From: Flavilitoribacter nigricans DSM 23189 = NBRC 102662
Lineage (GTDB): Bacteria; Bacteroidota; Bacteroidia; Chitinophagales; Saprospiraceae
Assembly (NCBI RefSeq): GCF_002646595.1
Contig: NZ_PDUD01000034.1
Location: 1-64,000 of the forward strand
Length of the DNA stretch: 64,000 nt
Direction of reading: 5' to 3'
A program made the translations under genes and the position numbers. The notes below the pieces were generated by a model. It saw nothing but the letters and a program-made list of their open reading frames with translations. It did not search any database and was not told the DNA's origin. Numbering within the stretch: the stretch's first letter is position 1; every line of letters starts with the position of its first letter. This document shows positions 1 to 8,434 of the stretch, piece by piece.

Positions 1-52
1 CGATGATCAATAAGCTTAAATTGGCTGGGAAAAGGTATAAAATTGAGTACTA

Positions 53-652
53 TTAAAAGCTAAAATAAGTGAATGTTTCGTTTTGAGTTTGCGCGAAATT
101 TCGAATTTTGATTCTTACATTGATGGAGTAATCCGATTTTCCAAGCACGGTTACTTCGTCTTCGCCGCGCTCCAGGCTAATGGCGAGCTGGCCGAACACT
201 TCAACATCGAGGCTGACGCTGGCCGTTTCGTTGTCCTGGTCGGCAACGGTAAATTCATAAGTTCTCACGGCCGCATCCACGGGAGCTTCAATGCTGATCT
301 CCCAGGTAGCGCCGCTGGCAAAAGCCGAGGTGATCAGCAGCGGGTTATTGGTCACATCCGTACCGTCTACCGTGATGGTCAGGCGGTCCAGCGGTACATT
401 GGTTCCGCCTTCCCGGATCGTCAGTGACTTCAGGTCGGCATCGCCGGCCACCGCATTGACCTTCACTTTAAATACTTCGCCGGGGCTCACCTGGCTGTCC
501 GTACTGATAAAACCTACATCAGTTAAAAAACGGACCTCCGGGCCCAGCGGATCAACACCAGGGTCGATGGTGCCGTCAGTTTCACAAGCAGTAGAGAATA
601 ATACGAGCGCGATCAGGCCCAAAAAGGCCCAGGGCATTAAAATTCGCTTCAT
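53..652 (-). CDS. Predicted lipoprotein, Ig/cadherin-like, function unknown
   Basis: The 199-residue protein begins with a lipoprotein signal peptide: a basic start, a hydrophobic stretch and a lipobox ending at Cys23 (FSTAC). It should be lipid-anchored in the periplasm or outer membrane. The rest is rich in short beta-strand-like segments (for example TYEFTVADQDNETASVSL), which resembles an immunoglobulin- or cadherin-like fold, but I recognise no named family. It contains no enzyme motif. The gene lies downstream of the metal-transport operon on the same strand with a 350-base gap, so it is probably a separate transcription unit. The reading frame closes with TAA inside the window, so the gene is complete. 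Confidence 0.7.
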   Translation of the reverse strand: MKRILMPWAFLGLIALVLFSTACETDGTIDPGVDPLGPEVRFLTDVGFISTDSQVSPGEVFKVKVNAVAGDADLKSLTIREGGTNVPLDRLTITVDGTDVTNNPLLITSAFASGATWEISIEAPVDAAVRTYEFTVADQDNETASVSLDVEVFGQLAISLERGEDEVTVLGKSDYSINVRIKIRNFAQTQNETFTYFSF

Positions 653-1002
653 TGTAGATCAGGATTTTTTGGTTATTGTAAAATGTATTTGTGTCTAGAG
701 TGTAGACCGGAGGATTCAATATGTAATCAAATATTCGTGGTGGATGTTCCCGGTACCAAGCGTGTTAATTTGGTAAATAGACCTTTTTATTAAAATTGGT
801 CACAAATCCGGATACCGGAATTCCTGTTCCGAAGTAGAGATGGTTGCCGGCTCTTCACCGGTCGGAGATTAGTTCCGTATGGATGTAAAACTACGGAAGG
901 CGGAAGATTGTTATCTCCAGCCCGTAAAATGATGTCGCGTATTTTGCAACGGCGGTAAGAAATTCGGGAACGGTAGGTAAAGATCGGAGAAACGGAGAGC
1001 TC
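653..1002. other. Intergenic gap where a metal ABC permease might be expected
   Basis: This 350-base stretch lies between the ABC ATPase gene and the lipoprotein gene. I see no open frame encoding a membrane protein, no permease remnant and no convincing promoter box. A GC-rich partial palindrome lies around 842-866 and could act as a weak terminator for the ATPase gene. Confidence 0.5.
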
Positions 1003-1770
1003 CTACTCGTCCAGCATACCGGTCCGGTGCAGGATGGGCAACTGGCCGCTGTAGGTCTTGGCGATGTTTTCCTGGGTGAATACCGTTTCGGTATCTCCGT
1101 AGGTCACCAGGCGCTGATTGATAAAGATGACCTGATCAAAATATTCCGGCACGGTGGACAGATCGTGGTGCACGACCAGTAAAGTCTTGCCTTCCGCCGC
1201 CAGCCGTTTCAACACGGCAATGATCTTTTCTTCCGTGGTAATGTCCACTCCGACAAAAGGCTCATCCAGAAAGAAAATACTGGCTTCCTGGCAAAGCGCC
1301 CGGGCCAGGAAAACCCGCTGCTGCTGCCCACCGGAGAGTTCACCGATCTGACGGTCCCGCAGGGATTCGATCCCCAGTTCCTTCAAGGCGGCATGGGCCA
1401 GGTCCTTATCGTGCTGATCCATACGCTGCAGGATCTTTTTGTGCGGATACCGACCCATTAATACGATGTCCAGTACAGTGGCCGGAAAGGTCCAGTCCAC
1501 TTCGCTTTTCTGGGGAACGTAAACCACTTCCTTCCGGCTGTTCTCGACCGGTTTACCGTTGATGCTTACCGACCCGGCATTTGTGTCGATAAGCCCCAGC
1601 ATGGCCTTGAAAAGCGTGGATTTGCCGGCTCCATTGGGTCCGACGACCCCGTACAGATGCCCGGCCCCGATATCCAGGAAAATATTGGTCAGCACGCGCT
1701 TTCGATCGTAAGAAACCGACAGGCCCTTAACCGTGATCACCGTTTTGTCGGGAGTTTGTTCCTCTGCCAT
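1003..1770 (-). CDS. Metal (Mn/Zn/Fe) ABC transporter ATP-binding protein
   Basis: This is the ATPase subunit of a metal-uptake ABC transporter of the MntB/ZnuC/SitB type (255 residues). It has a Walker A motif GPNGAGKS at residues 44-51, a signature LSGGQQQR at about 145-152, a Walker B FFLDEP near 167 and a switch histidine in VVHHDLS. The segment WTFPATVLDIVLMGRY is typical of the manganese/zinc subfamily. The start ATG overlaps the stop codon of the upstream substrate-binding protein by one base (TAATG), which indicates translational coupling. The protein should sit on the cytoplasmic face of a permease, but no permease gene is present in this operon. The metal specificity is inferred from the neighbouring binding protein and MntR-type regulator. 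Confidence 0.93.
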   Translation of the reverse strand: MAEEQTPDKTVITVKGLSVSYDRKRVLTNIFLDIGAGHLYGVVGPNGAGKSTLFKAMLGLIDTNAGSVSINGKPVENSRKEVVYVPQKSEVDWTFPATVLDIVLMGRYPHKKILQRMDQHDKDLAHAALKELGIESLRDRQIGELSGGQQQRVFLARALCQEASIFFLDEPFVGVDITTEEKIIAVLKRLAAEGKTLLVVHHDLSTVPEYFDQVIFINQRLVTYGDTETVFTQENIAKTYSGQLPILHRTGMLDE

Positions 1771-2762
1771 TAGCCATTAAGTTTGACGACCATAAAAATA
1801 AATCCGCCCAGCAACAGTACGCCCAGTACTACGAACAGCCCATAATTGCTTTTTTCCGCTTCGGACGTATCCGTATCCGCCGTATCCGCTTTGCTGAGTG
1901 CTGCCACAATGGTGGAGGTGTTGTACTTGAGCATATCGATATAGGTCGGAGCCGGACTATCCTTATCGCCGATCGAGTCCGAATAGAGTTTGCCCCCCAC
2001 CTCAATGTTATTATCCGTTGCGATCTGTTGCAGCAGTTTGGGATTAACGGTAGTTTCAATAAACACCGCCGGTACTCCGGAAGACTGAATGATCTTATTC
2101 AGGCGTACGATATCCGAGGTTTGGGCATCGGCGTCCGTCGAAGTACCCAGAATGGCCTGTACATCGATACCGTAACGTTTGCCGTAGTAGCGGAAGGCAT
2201 CGTGGGAGGTGATCAGGATCCGGCGCTTTTCCGGTATCCGGCGGATCTCCTGCTGGATCTCGCGGTCCAGATCTTCCAGCTGCTGCCGGTAAATACCGTA
2301 GTTGAACTCGTAGATATCTGCATGCTCGGGATCCAGCTCGGTCAGGGCATTTTTTATGTTTTCGATGTAGATCAGGCCGTTGGCTACATCCATCCAGGCG
2401 TGCGGGTCCGTAGAATTTTTATACTGAATACTTTCGATGGGCTGTACGCCCTGGGTAATCGTTACGATGGATGCCCTGGTACCGGAATTTTCGATCAGCT
2501 CATTCAGCCAGCCTTCGAAGGTCAGCCCGTTCCGGAGTATCAGATCGGCACCGTTCACCAATTGTGCATCACCCGGCGTCGGTTCGTAGATGTGCGGGTC
2601 TCCCCCGATCGGAACGATCATCTGCACATTCACCTGCCCCCCGGAGATCACCTCGGCCATATCGGCAAAGATCGATGCGGTGGCAACGACCAGTTTTTTT
2701 TCTTCCTGGGCATCCACACTAAATGGTAGCGCCAGGAGCAGTATTGCATAGATTGCTTTCAT
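1770..2762 (-). CDS. Metal ABC transporter substrate-binding protein with C-terminal membrane anchor
   Basis: This is a cluster A-I metal-binding protein of the TroA/PsaA/MntA family, about 330 residues from the chosen start. The ATG at 2762 is preferred because it begins directly with a signal peptide (MKAIYAILLLALPFSVDAQ); a longer frame to 2849 would add 29 polar residues before it. The likely metal ligands are visible: His in GGDPHIYEPTP, His in DPHAWMD, Glu in VFIETTVNP and Asp in the YSDSIGDKD region. The His-rich loop typical of ZnuA is absent, which favours manganese or iron over zinc. Unusually, the last 24 residues form a hydrophobic helix (YGLFVVLGVLLLGGFIFMVV), so the protein is probably anchored at its C-terminus. 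It lies between the MntR-type regulator and the ATPase in one operon. Confidence 0.88.
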   Translation of the reverse strand: MKAIYAILLLALPFSVDAQEEKKLVVATASIFADMAEVISGGQVNVQMIVPIGGDPHIYEPTPGDAQLVNGADLILRNGLTFEGWLNELIENSGTRASIVTITQGVQPIESIQYKNSTDPHAWMDVANGLIYIENIKNALTELDPEHADIYEFNYGIYRQQLEDLDREIQQEIRRIPEKRRILITSHDAFRYYGKRYGIDVQAILGTSTDADAQTSDIVRLNKIIQSSGVPAVFIETTVNPKLLQQIATDNNIEVGGKLYSDSIGDKDSPAPTYIDMLKYNTSTIVAALSKADTADTDTSEAEKSNYGLFVVLGVLLLGGFIFMVVKLNG

Positions 2763-2845
2763 GGAATAGCATTTTTGTGTGGGATCCTGCCAGGAATAAC
2801 TTGCGGCCTTGCCGAGGTCTGAATATCCAAACGTCCCACCTTCCG

Positions 2846-3511
2846 TCATTTTTTCTGCACAAACAGGTTCTGGCTCACCTTTTTACTCAGCACCAGTTCT
2901 CCATCGGGAGACTGTCGGATCTTGACCGACTCGTCGTACTCGAAATGTTCCAGCATTTTCACTTTGGCCCCGAGCCCCAGCTTGACCCGGTCGAGGTATT
3001 GTAGGAAACTGGAGGCATGATCCTGGACACCGACAACGATGCCTTCGTCCCCTACCGCCAGTTCGGATAGCGGCACTTGTTTCCGCACGGCAAAATTGCC
3101 GTCCGCATCCGGAATCGGGTCCCCGTGGGGATCGAAGCGGGGAAAACCCAGGAATTCATCCAGCCGCTCTACCAGTACCCGGGACCGGATATGCTCCAGT
3201 TGTTCGGCGATGTCGTGTACTTCGTCCCAGGTAAAGCTGAGTTTCTCCACCAGGAAAGCTTCCCAGAGTCGGTGTTTGCGGACGAGATGGGTGGCTACCT
3301 GCCGGCCTTCATCCGTCAGGCTCACACCGCGGTGTTTCTGGTAATTGACCAGTTCCTTTTTGGACAAACGCCCGATCATATCCGTAACCGAAGCCGCAGA
3401 AGTCTGCATTTCCATCGAAATGGCGTTATTACTAACCGAGTCGCCATCCCGTTCACTGATCTTGAAAATAGCCTTCAAGTAATTCTCTTCTGTCTGAGAG
3501 AGGGATTCCAT
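2846..3511 (-). CDS. mntR: DtxR/MntR family metal-dependent transcriptional regulator
   Basis: The 221-residue protein has the three parts of a full-length DtxR-family repressor: an N-terminal winged helix (MESLSQTEENYLKAIFKISE through the MIGRLSKKELVNY recognition region), a dimerisation/metal-binding domain with the HLVRKHRLWEAFL and EQLEHIRS segments, and a C-terminal FeoA/SH3-like domain (VPLSELAVGDEGIVVGV onward). I chose the ATG at 3511; the frame extends to 3550 but the extra 13 residues are not family-like and would run close to the operator. It is the first gene of the metal operon. Two perfect palindromes just upstream (3551-3568 and 3584-3603) match DtxR-family operators, so metal-dependent autorepression of the whole operon is likely. 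The manganese assignment is by family resemblance and iron is possible. Confidence 0.9.
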   Translation of the reverse strand: MESLSQTEENYLKAIFKISERDGDSVSNNAISMEMQTSAASVTDMIGRLSKKELVNYQKHRGVSLTDEGRQVATHLVRKHRLWEAFLVEKLSFTWDEVHDIAEQLEHIRSRVLVERLDEFLGFPRFDPHGDPIPDADGNFAVRKQVPLSELAVGDEGIVVGVQDHASSFLQYLDRVKLGLGAKVKMLEHFEYDESVKIRQSPDGELVLSKKVSQNLFVQKK

Positions 3512-3550
3512 AAATGAGATTTTTCCTGTCTTGCAATACAAATATAGCAC

Positions 3551-3568
3551 TTTTAGATTGATCTAAAA
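3551..3568. promoter_or_regulatory. MntR/DtxR-type operator 1
   Basis: Perfect inverted repeat TTTTAGAT-TG-ATCTAAAA, centred about 50 bases before the regulator's start codon. The TTTAG...CTAAA core is the hallmark of DtxR-family operators, so this is the probable binding site of the adjacent MntR-type protein. Confidence 0.85.
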
Positions 3569-3583
3569 ATAAATTTAAAAATA

Positions 3584-3603
3584 TTTTTAGACGAGTCTAA
3601 AAA
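3584..3603. promoter_or_regulatory. MntR/DtxR-type operator 2
   Basis: Perfect 9+2+9 inverted repeat TTTTTAGAC-GA-GTCTAAAAA. Its centre is 34 bases (about three helical turns) from operator 1, so two dimers could bind the same DNA face. It ends directly against the stop codon of the upstream glycosyltransferase gene (3604-3606). Confidence 0.85.
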
Positions 3604-4515
3604 TCAAAACCTAGCGGGATCGGCGGGTCGGTCGCTTTTGCTCAGGTGCCACTTCAGAGCGGCCAGCAGTGCCCGGTAATGGGATTGCCGGCCCTGTACC
3701 CGGTACTGCAGCAGCCAGCGCGGAAAAGTGATCAGGCCGTAAAATAAACTGAAGCTGAGCAGGGACCACCAGGGAGCGTTTCGACGCATGAACAACAGGC
3801 GGTTGCGGTGTAGGTAGTAGGTTTGCATCGGGCTCTCGGCACCCACGGAAACCGACTCTTTGTGCCACACCAGCGCATGGGGTTCAAAATGGATTTCCAG
3901 GCCTGCGCGGCGTATTTGCTCGCACCAGTCCAGTTCTTCGTAGTACAGAAAATAGACCTCCGGCATTAGCCCGGCCCGTTCCAGGGCTTCGCGCGTAAGC
4001 ATCATGGCGGCGCCGTGGGCGTAAGGCGTCGGTCGTTGCTGATCGAACTGCCCTTCATCCGTGATTCCCTGCCCGATGGTCCGGTTGCGGGCGGTAAGTG
4101 GATGCACCGGTGTAAATCCGGCGTATTGGATCAGATCCGGTTGTTCGAAATAGCGGATCTTGGGCGCCAGCACGCCCAGTTTGGCATCGGCCTTCAGGCC
4201 GTCTACCAGTACGCTGATCGTTTCCGGTGCCAGTTCTGCGTCATTATTGATCAGGAAAAGATAATCGCCTTTGGCACGCGCCAGCGCGAGGTTATTGCCT
4301 CCGGCAAAACCCAGATTGGTTTCACTAACGATCACTTCCACTCCCGGATAATGGGCGCGAAACAGATCACTCACATCTTCCAGACTGCCGTTGTCCACGA
4401 CGAAGACCTCGAGATTGGGATAGGTTGATTGTTGCAGGGAGTCCAGGAGATCGCAGGTCAGTTGAGCCTGTCGGAAATTAACGGTGATAACGGAAACCAG
4501 TGAATCTTTCGGCAT
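3604..4515 (-). CDS. Glycosyltransferase family 2
   Basis: This is a 303-residue GT-A fold glycosyltransferase of the WbbL/rhamnosyltransferase-like branch. The N-terminal nucleotide-sugar domain starts VSVITVNFRQAQLTCDLLDSL and includes VFVVDNGS. The NNDAEL segment is the DxD-like metal/nucleotide-binding site, and YYEELDWCEQIRRAG is the conserved acceptor-side ExDW motif. A C-terminal amphipathic region (LLSFSLFYGLITFPRWLLQY) may attach it to the inner membrane. It probably adds a sugar to a polysaccharide or lipid carrier; donor and acceptor cannot be read from sequence. It is transcribed toward the metal operon but separated from it by the double operator, so it is probably not part of that unit. 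Confidence 0.88.
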   Translation of the reverse strand: MPKDSLVSVITVNFRQAQLTCDLLDSLQQSTYPNLEVFVVDNGSLEDVSDLFRAHYPGVEVIVSETNLGFAGGNNLALARAKGDYLFLINNDAELAPETISVLVDGLKADAKLGVLAPKIRYFEQPDLIQYAGFTPVHPLTARNRTIGQGITDEGQFDQQRPTPYAHGAAMMLTREALERAGLMPEVYFLYYEELDWCEQIRRAGLEIHFEPHALVWHKESVSVGAESPMQTYYLHRNRLLFMRRNAPWWSLLSFSLFYGLITFPRWLLQYRVQGRQSHYRALLAALKWHLSKSDRPADPARF

Positions 4516-4627
4516 TAGGAGTGTGTTCGCGTGTTTTTGTGATTAACGCGTTTGCTACTTAAACGGTTCGATACCGACCGGCACAGCGCGGTCGATCGAA
4601 CAATAATTTCGGGGAGGAGAAGTGTGG

Positions 4628-6022
4628 TCAGACCAGTACCTTTTCTTTTTCCGTTTCCTTTGCCTGCTGCCGGATGAAGCTGTTCAGGTTCCGTTTTATC
4701 TCTCTTCTCAGCGCCCAGAGCGTCACGGAGGCCGCCAGAATATCCGCTACCGGGAAAGCATACCAGACGCCGTCGAGCTGAAAAAATAACGGCAGGGTCA
4801 ACACCAGGGGGACCAGAAAGAAGCCCTGTTTAGTCAAGGTTAGAAATAAAGCCGGGATCGGTTTGCCGACCGCCTGAAAATAAGCGGACCCGACCAGTTG
4901 GGCCGTGATCAGGGGAGTAGCCAGAAAAACCATCCGCAAGGCCTCCGGACCCTGGCTCAGCAACTCGGGATCCTGGGTAAACAGCGCCACCAGCGGCCGG
5001 GCAAAAAACATCACACCAAAGAAAATGATCAGGGCAATACCCGTACCGGCCACCAAAGCGATCCGGATGGTATCTTTAACCCGCTTCCATTGCTCCGCCC
5101 CGTAGTTATAGCCGGCAATCGGTAGAAAACCCTGCGTGACCCCCAGTACGGGAAAATTGGCAAACATCATCACCCGGTTGATCACCCCGTAGATCGCTAC
5201 GGAAAGTTCGCTACCGTATTGAAATAAAGCATTGTTCAGCACGATGGTGAGCAGGCTTACTGCTCCCTGGCGGGCCAGTGTCACGAAACCGATGGAAAAG
5301 ATCTCCCGAACCACTTTCCACTGCAATTGCAGATAGTTCCAGAATGCTTTCAGTTCGGAACCACCGAAAACAAAAAACCAGAGGGTATACAAGGCCGCGG
5401 CGTAATAGGAAATAGTGGTAGCTAAGGCGGCCCCCTCCAGGCCCATATCGAGCCATACGATCAATATGGGATCCAGAATGATGTTGGTGATGGCGGGGAT
5501 CAGCATTGACACCATGGAATTCTTGGGTTTTCCCTCCGCCCGCATGGCGTTGTTGGCCATCATTGCCCAGGCCAGACAGGGAATGCCCGTCAGCACGATA
5601 CCAAAATAGCTCTGGGCCGGGGCCAGGATATCTCCCTGGGCACCGAAAAGCTGAAGAATAGGCGTGTCGAAAAAGTACCCGCCGCTCACTACGGTAATGG
5701 CCATGATCACCGTCAGGCAGGCCATATTCCCCAGAGTTATAACGGCCTTATCGTGCTCACCGGCACCCAGGGCCCGGGAAATAACCGAAGCACCACCTAC
5801 GCCGATGGCCATTCCAATGGAAGAGAAGAAAAAACTGATCGGCATGACTACCGTGATCGCAGCTATGCCCATGGTGCCCACAAAGCGCCCGACAAAGATC
5901 GTGTCTACTATAAAATTGATCGACATCACCAGAATACCGATAGCAGCCGGTACTCCCATTTTTACCAGTAGCGAGCCGATGGATTTGGTGCCCAGCTCTT
6001 TGGAAGACGCTTTTGGTTTCAT
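4628..6022 (-). CDS. MATE family multidrug/cation exporter
   Basis: The 464-residue protein has about twelve hydrophobic helices arranged as two repeats, the size and layout of MATE transporters. The N-terminal segment (GSLLVKMGVPAAIGILVMS, followed by DTIFVGR) and the matching GVGGASVISRALGAGE loop are characteristic. It most resembles the MepA-like branch and would export organic cations or drugs in exchange for Na+ or H+. It stands alone: 112 bases separate it from the glycosyltransferase, and a repeat-bearing 249-base gap lies upstream. The substrate is unknown. Confidence 0.9.
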   Translation of the reverse strand: MKPKASSKELGTKSIGSLLVKMGVPAAIGILVMSINFIVDTIFVGRFVGTMGIAAITVVMPISFFFSSIGMAIGVGGASVISRALGAGEHDKAVITLGNMACLTVIMAITVVSGGYFFDTPILQLFGAQGDILAPAQSYFGIVLTGIPCLAWAMMANNAMRAEGKPKNSMVSMLIPAITNIILDPILIVWLDMGLEGAALATTISYYAAALYTLWFFVFGGSELKAFWNYLQLQWKVVREIFSIGFVTLARQGAVSLLTIVLNNALFQYGSELSVAIYGVINRVMMFANFPVLGVTQGFLPIAGYNYGAEQWKRVKDTIRIALVAGTGIALIIFFGVMFFARPLVALFTQDPELLSQGPEALRMVFLATPLITAQLVGSAYFQAVGKPIPALFLTLTKQGFFLVPLVLTLPLFFQLDGVWYAFPVADILAASVTLWALRREIKRNLNSFIRQQAKETEKEKVLV

Positions 6023-6030
6023 GTTATTAT

Positions 6031-6174
6031 GTAAGAGTTGTCAGTTTCCTGGTACCGGTTGTCAGTTCGGGTGAAATGGTTAAAACGGTTGTTACGAAAG
6101 GTAATTGACCAGAGAGGCCGTCTAATTAATTCATTTGCTCTCTTACCTAAACTGACAACTGTTTACTGACAACT
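6031..6174. repeat. GTTGTCAGT / ACTGACAAC inverted repeats
   Basis: Two copies of GTTGTCAGT (within 6036-6047 and 6058-6067) face two copies of ACTGACAAC (within 6149-6160 and 6165-6174) across about 80 bases. AGTTGTCAGTTT at 6036-6047 and AAACTGACAACT at 6149-6160 are perfect reverse complements. Related GTCAG/CTGAC inverted repeats occur at two other loci in this window (41471-41516 and 44115-44220). Confidence 0.7.
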
Positions 6175-6271
6175 AGCAACTTGCGTTATTAAATACAGCA
6201 TTAATCACTTGTGGTTCAATCCGATAATCTTTTTCTGGACAGTGTAACAAACAATTAACTATCTTTCAAAA

Positions 6272-6781
6272 ATGAACCGGATCTTAATCGTTGGCAGTGG
6301 GGGAGCCGGAAAAACCACACTGGCCCGGCAACTCGGCGAATTGCTGCACCTGGAGGTCATCCATCTGGACCAACATTTTTGGAATTCAGGGTGGCGGGAA
6401 TGTGCACCTGATGAATGGAACGCTAAAGTTCGGAATTTAATTGCCAAAGACCAATGGGTGATGGATGGAAATTACGGAGGGACGCTGGAAATCCGGGCCC
6501 GCGCCGCCGACACGATCGTATTTCTGGACTTCAGCCGCTGGCAGTGTCTGTGGGGTATCGTCAGCCGACGCATCCGCTACCACGGCCGGACACGCCCTTC
6601 CATGCCCGACAACTGTCCGGAAAGACTCAGCTGGGAATTTGTCCGCTACGTCTGGAACTATCCGCGTACCCGGCGGCCAGCGATGCTCGACCGACTGAAA
6701 GGGTACGAGGCCGCCGGCAAGCAGATCTTCATCTTGCGAAACCGCCGGGCCGCTCGGGATTGGATAAGATCATTTAGCTGA
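6272..6781 (+). CDS. P-loop nucleotide kinase-like protein (FlaR/topology-modulation type)
   Basis: This 169-residue P-loop protein begins directly with a Walker A motif (ILIVGSGGAGKTTLARQL, residues 4-21). It continues with HLDQHFWNSGWRE and WVMDGNYGGTLEIR, the signature of the adenylate-kinase-like family usually annotated as DNA topology modulation protein FlaR. The FlaR name is historical; small-molecule or nucleotide kinase activity is more plausible. The C-terminal region has the arginine-rich lid (RRIRYHGRTRPSMPDNCPER). The gene is monocistronic. Confidence 0.8.
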   Translation: MNRILIVGSGGAGKTTLARQLGELLHLEVIHLDQHFWNSGWRECAPDEWNAKVRNLIAKDQWVMDGNYGGTLEIRARAADTIVFLDFSRWQCLWGIVSRRIRYHGRTRPSMPDNCPERLSWEFVRYVWNYPRTRRPAMLDRLKGYEAAGKQIFILRNRRAARDWIRSFS

Positions 6782-6930
6782 ATCCTGACCCTCCGTTCGG
6801 ACCGCTTGTATTTCGCCGGAAATATGCCTATTTTTCAATCGAACACTCTGGAAAAACATTTCCTTTTTCTTCAGGTTCAACCCAAAGCTGTTTCCCGTTG
6901 TTCCTTTTGGGAACTCCTCAAACCACCCTT

Positions 6931-8340
6931 ATGTCCATTGAAACCAAACCCGCAAACCTGGTCGCCCAACTACGCGAACTGGATACCTTCAAAGACCTTC
7001 CCGCCGAGGCGCTGGAATGGCTTATAGATAAATCAGACTATCACATCTACAAAAAAGGCAGCTACATTTTCGAACCCGACCAGACCGTCGATCACATGCA
7101 GATCATTCTGGAAGGGGAATACACCATTGAGATCGACCGCAATGGCACCCGGAGAGAAATGGGTGTTTGGGGCAAAGGCAACATCGCCGGGGTACTGCCC
7201 TTTTCCCGAATGACCCATTCGCGGGCCTACGGGATGCCGCTGGAAGACACCCACGTACTGGAACTGCACCGGGATTATTTTGTGGAAATGGTCAATGTGA
7301 GCTACGATATGGTGCAGGCCCTGGTAGCCGTCATGTCGACCCGGATCCGGGATTTTTCCCAGATCCGCTATCAGGACGAAAAACTGCTGGCACTGGGTAA
7401 ACTGTCGGCGGGCCTGGCCCACGAACTCAATAATCCGGCCTCGGCTATGGTCCGCAGCTCCGAAGAACTTTACCGCGGAGTGCACGCTACCCCCGATAAG
7501 TTCAAAAACGTGATCACCATGCGGATCACCCCCGAACAAACGGACCGGGTGAACGAGATCCTGTTTTCCAAACTGGGCAATGTACAGGGAGTGGAATTGA
7601 GCCTGATGGAAAAAGAAGAGGTCCGCGATGATCTGATGGACTGGCTGGAGGATCACGAGGTCAATGATGCCGACCAGATCGCCGAAACCTATCTCGATTT
7701 CGGCATAACGGTTGATGATCTGGACGATATCTGCGACATCATTGAAGGAAAAAGCGTAGGCCCGATCATGGCCTGGATCGAAAGTACCCTGAATCTGGAA
7801 CGCCTCGTGGCCGAGATCCAGGAAGCGGCCGGGCGCATCTCCGGACTGATCAAGGCGATCAAATCTTATTCGCATATGGACCGGGCCTCTACCATGGAGA
7901 ACCTGAATGTGCACGAAGGGATCATCAGTACCCTGATCATTCTCAAACACAAGATCAAAAATAAAAATATCCAGCTGGTTAAGGAGTTTATGCCCGATCT
8001 GCCCCAGGTTTGCGCTATTGCGGGCAATCTTAATCAGGTCTGGACCAATCTGATCGACAATGCCATCGACGCGATGGAACCGGGAGGTACCCTGACCATC
8101 AGAACGGCGGTAGAAAGAAGTCACGTTTGTGTGTATATTACCGACACCGGCTCGGGCATCTCGGAAGAAGATCAGTCCCGCATCTTCGATCCCTTCTTTT
8201 CCACCAAACCCATGGGAGAAGGAACGGGCATGGGGCTCGATATCGTGAAAAAGATCATGGACCGCCACATGGGCGAGATCAAGATCGTTGAGAGCCGGCC
8301 GGGGAAAACGACCTTTCGGGTCTGTTTCGCACTTAGTTAA
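6931..8340 (+). CDS. Sensor histidine kinase with N-terminal cyclic-nucleotide-binding domain
   Basis: The 469-residue protein combines a Crp-type cyclic nucleotide-binding fold (about residues 15-125; YKKGSYIFEPDQTVDHMQIIL, EGEYTIEI) with a histidine kinase core. The phosphoaccepting His164 lies in LGKLSAGLAHELNNPASAM. The ATPase domain shows the N box (NLIDNAIDAM), DTGSGISEEDQSRIFDPFF and a GTGMGL lid. A long helical insert (about 190-310) separates the dimerisation and ATPase parts. No membrane segment is seen, so it should be cytoplasmic. I used the ATG at 6931; a TTG at 6898 would add 11 unremarkable residues. The next gene, 94 bases on, encodes a response regulator fused to a flavoprotein and is the likely partner. 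The ligand could be a cyclic nucleotide or something else. Confidence 0.88.
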   Translation: MSIETKPANLVAQLRELDTFKDLPAEALEWLIDKSDYHIYKKGSYIFEPDQTVDHMQIILEGEYTIEIDRNGTRREMGVWGKGNIAGVLPFSRMTHSRAYGMPLEDTHVLELHRDYFVEMVNVSYDMVQALVAVMSTRIRDFSQIRYQDEKLLALGKLSAGLAHELNNPASAMVRSSEELYRGVHATPDKFKNVITMRITPEQTDRVNEILFSKLGNVQGVELSLMEKEEVRDDLMDWLEDHEVNDADQIAETYLDFGITVDDLDDICDIIEGKSVGPIMAWIESTLNLERLVAEIQEAAGRISGLIKAIKSYSHMDRASTMENLNVHEGIISTLIILKHKIKNKNIQLVKEFMPDLPQVCAIAGNLNQVWTNLIDNAIDAMEPGGTLTIRTAVERSHVCVYITDTGSGISEEDQSRIFDPFFSTKPMGEGTGMGLDIVKKIMDRHMGEIKIVESRPGKTTFRVCFALS

Positions 8341-8434
8341 AACATTCAATAGTTGTCGGCCGGTCGGTCAAAAGACGAGATCACTTTCTGCTTAATAAGC
8401 GGAAACGGACTGGCCTTCGAGGAAAAAACCATTT

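Noticed and set aside
2028-2729. A 233-residue plus-strand frame opposite the metal-binding protein
   Set aside because: Antisense shadow of the substrate-binding protein gene; no recognisable domain or signal.
7033-8349. A 438-residue frame on the minus strand opposite the histidine kinase
   Set aside because: It lies wholly antisense to a clear histidine kinase; the protein is rich in His, Phe and Asp-Gly as expected from the reverse reading of a GC-rich gene and has no domain.
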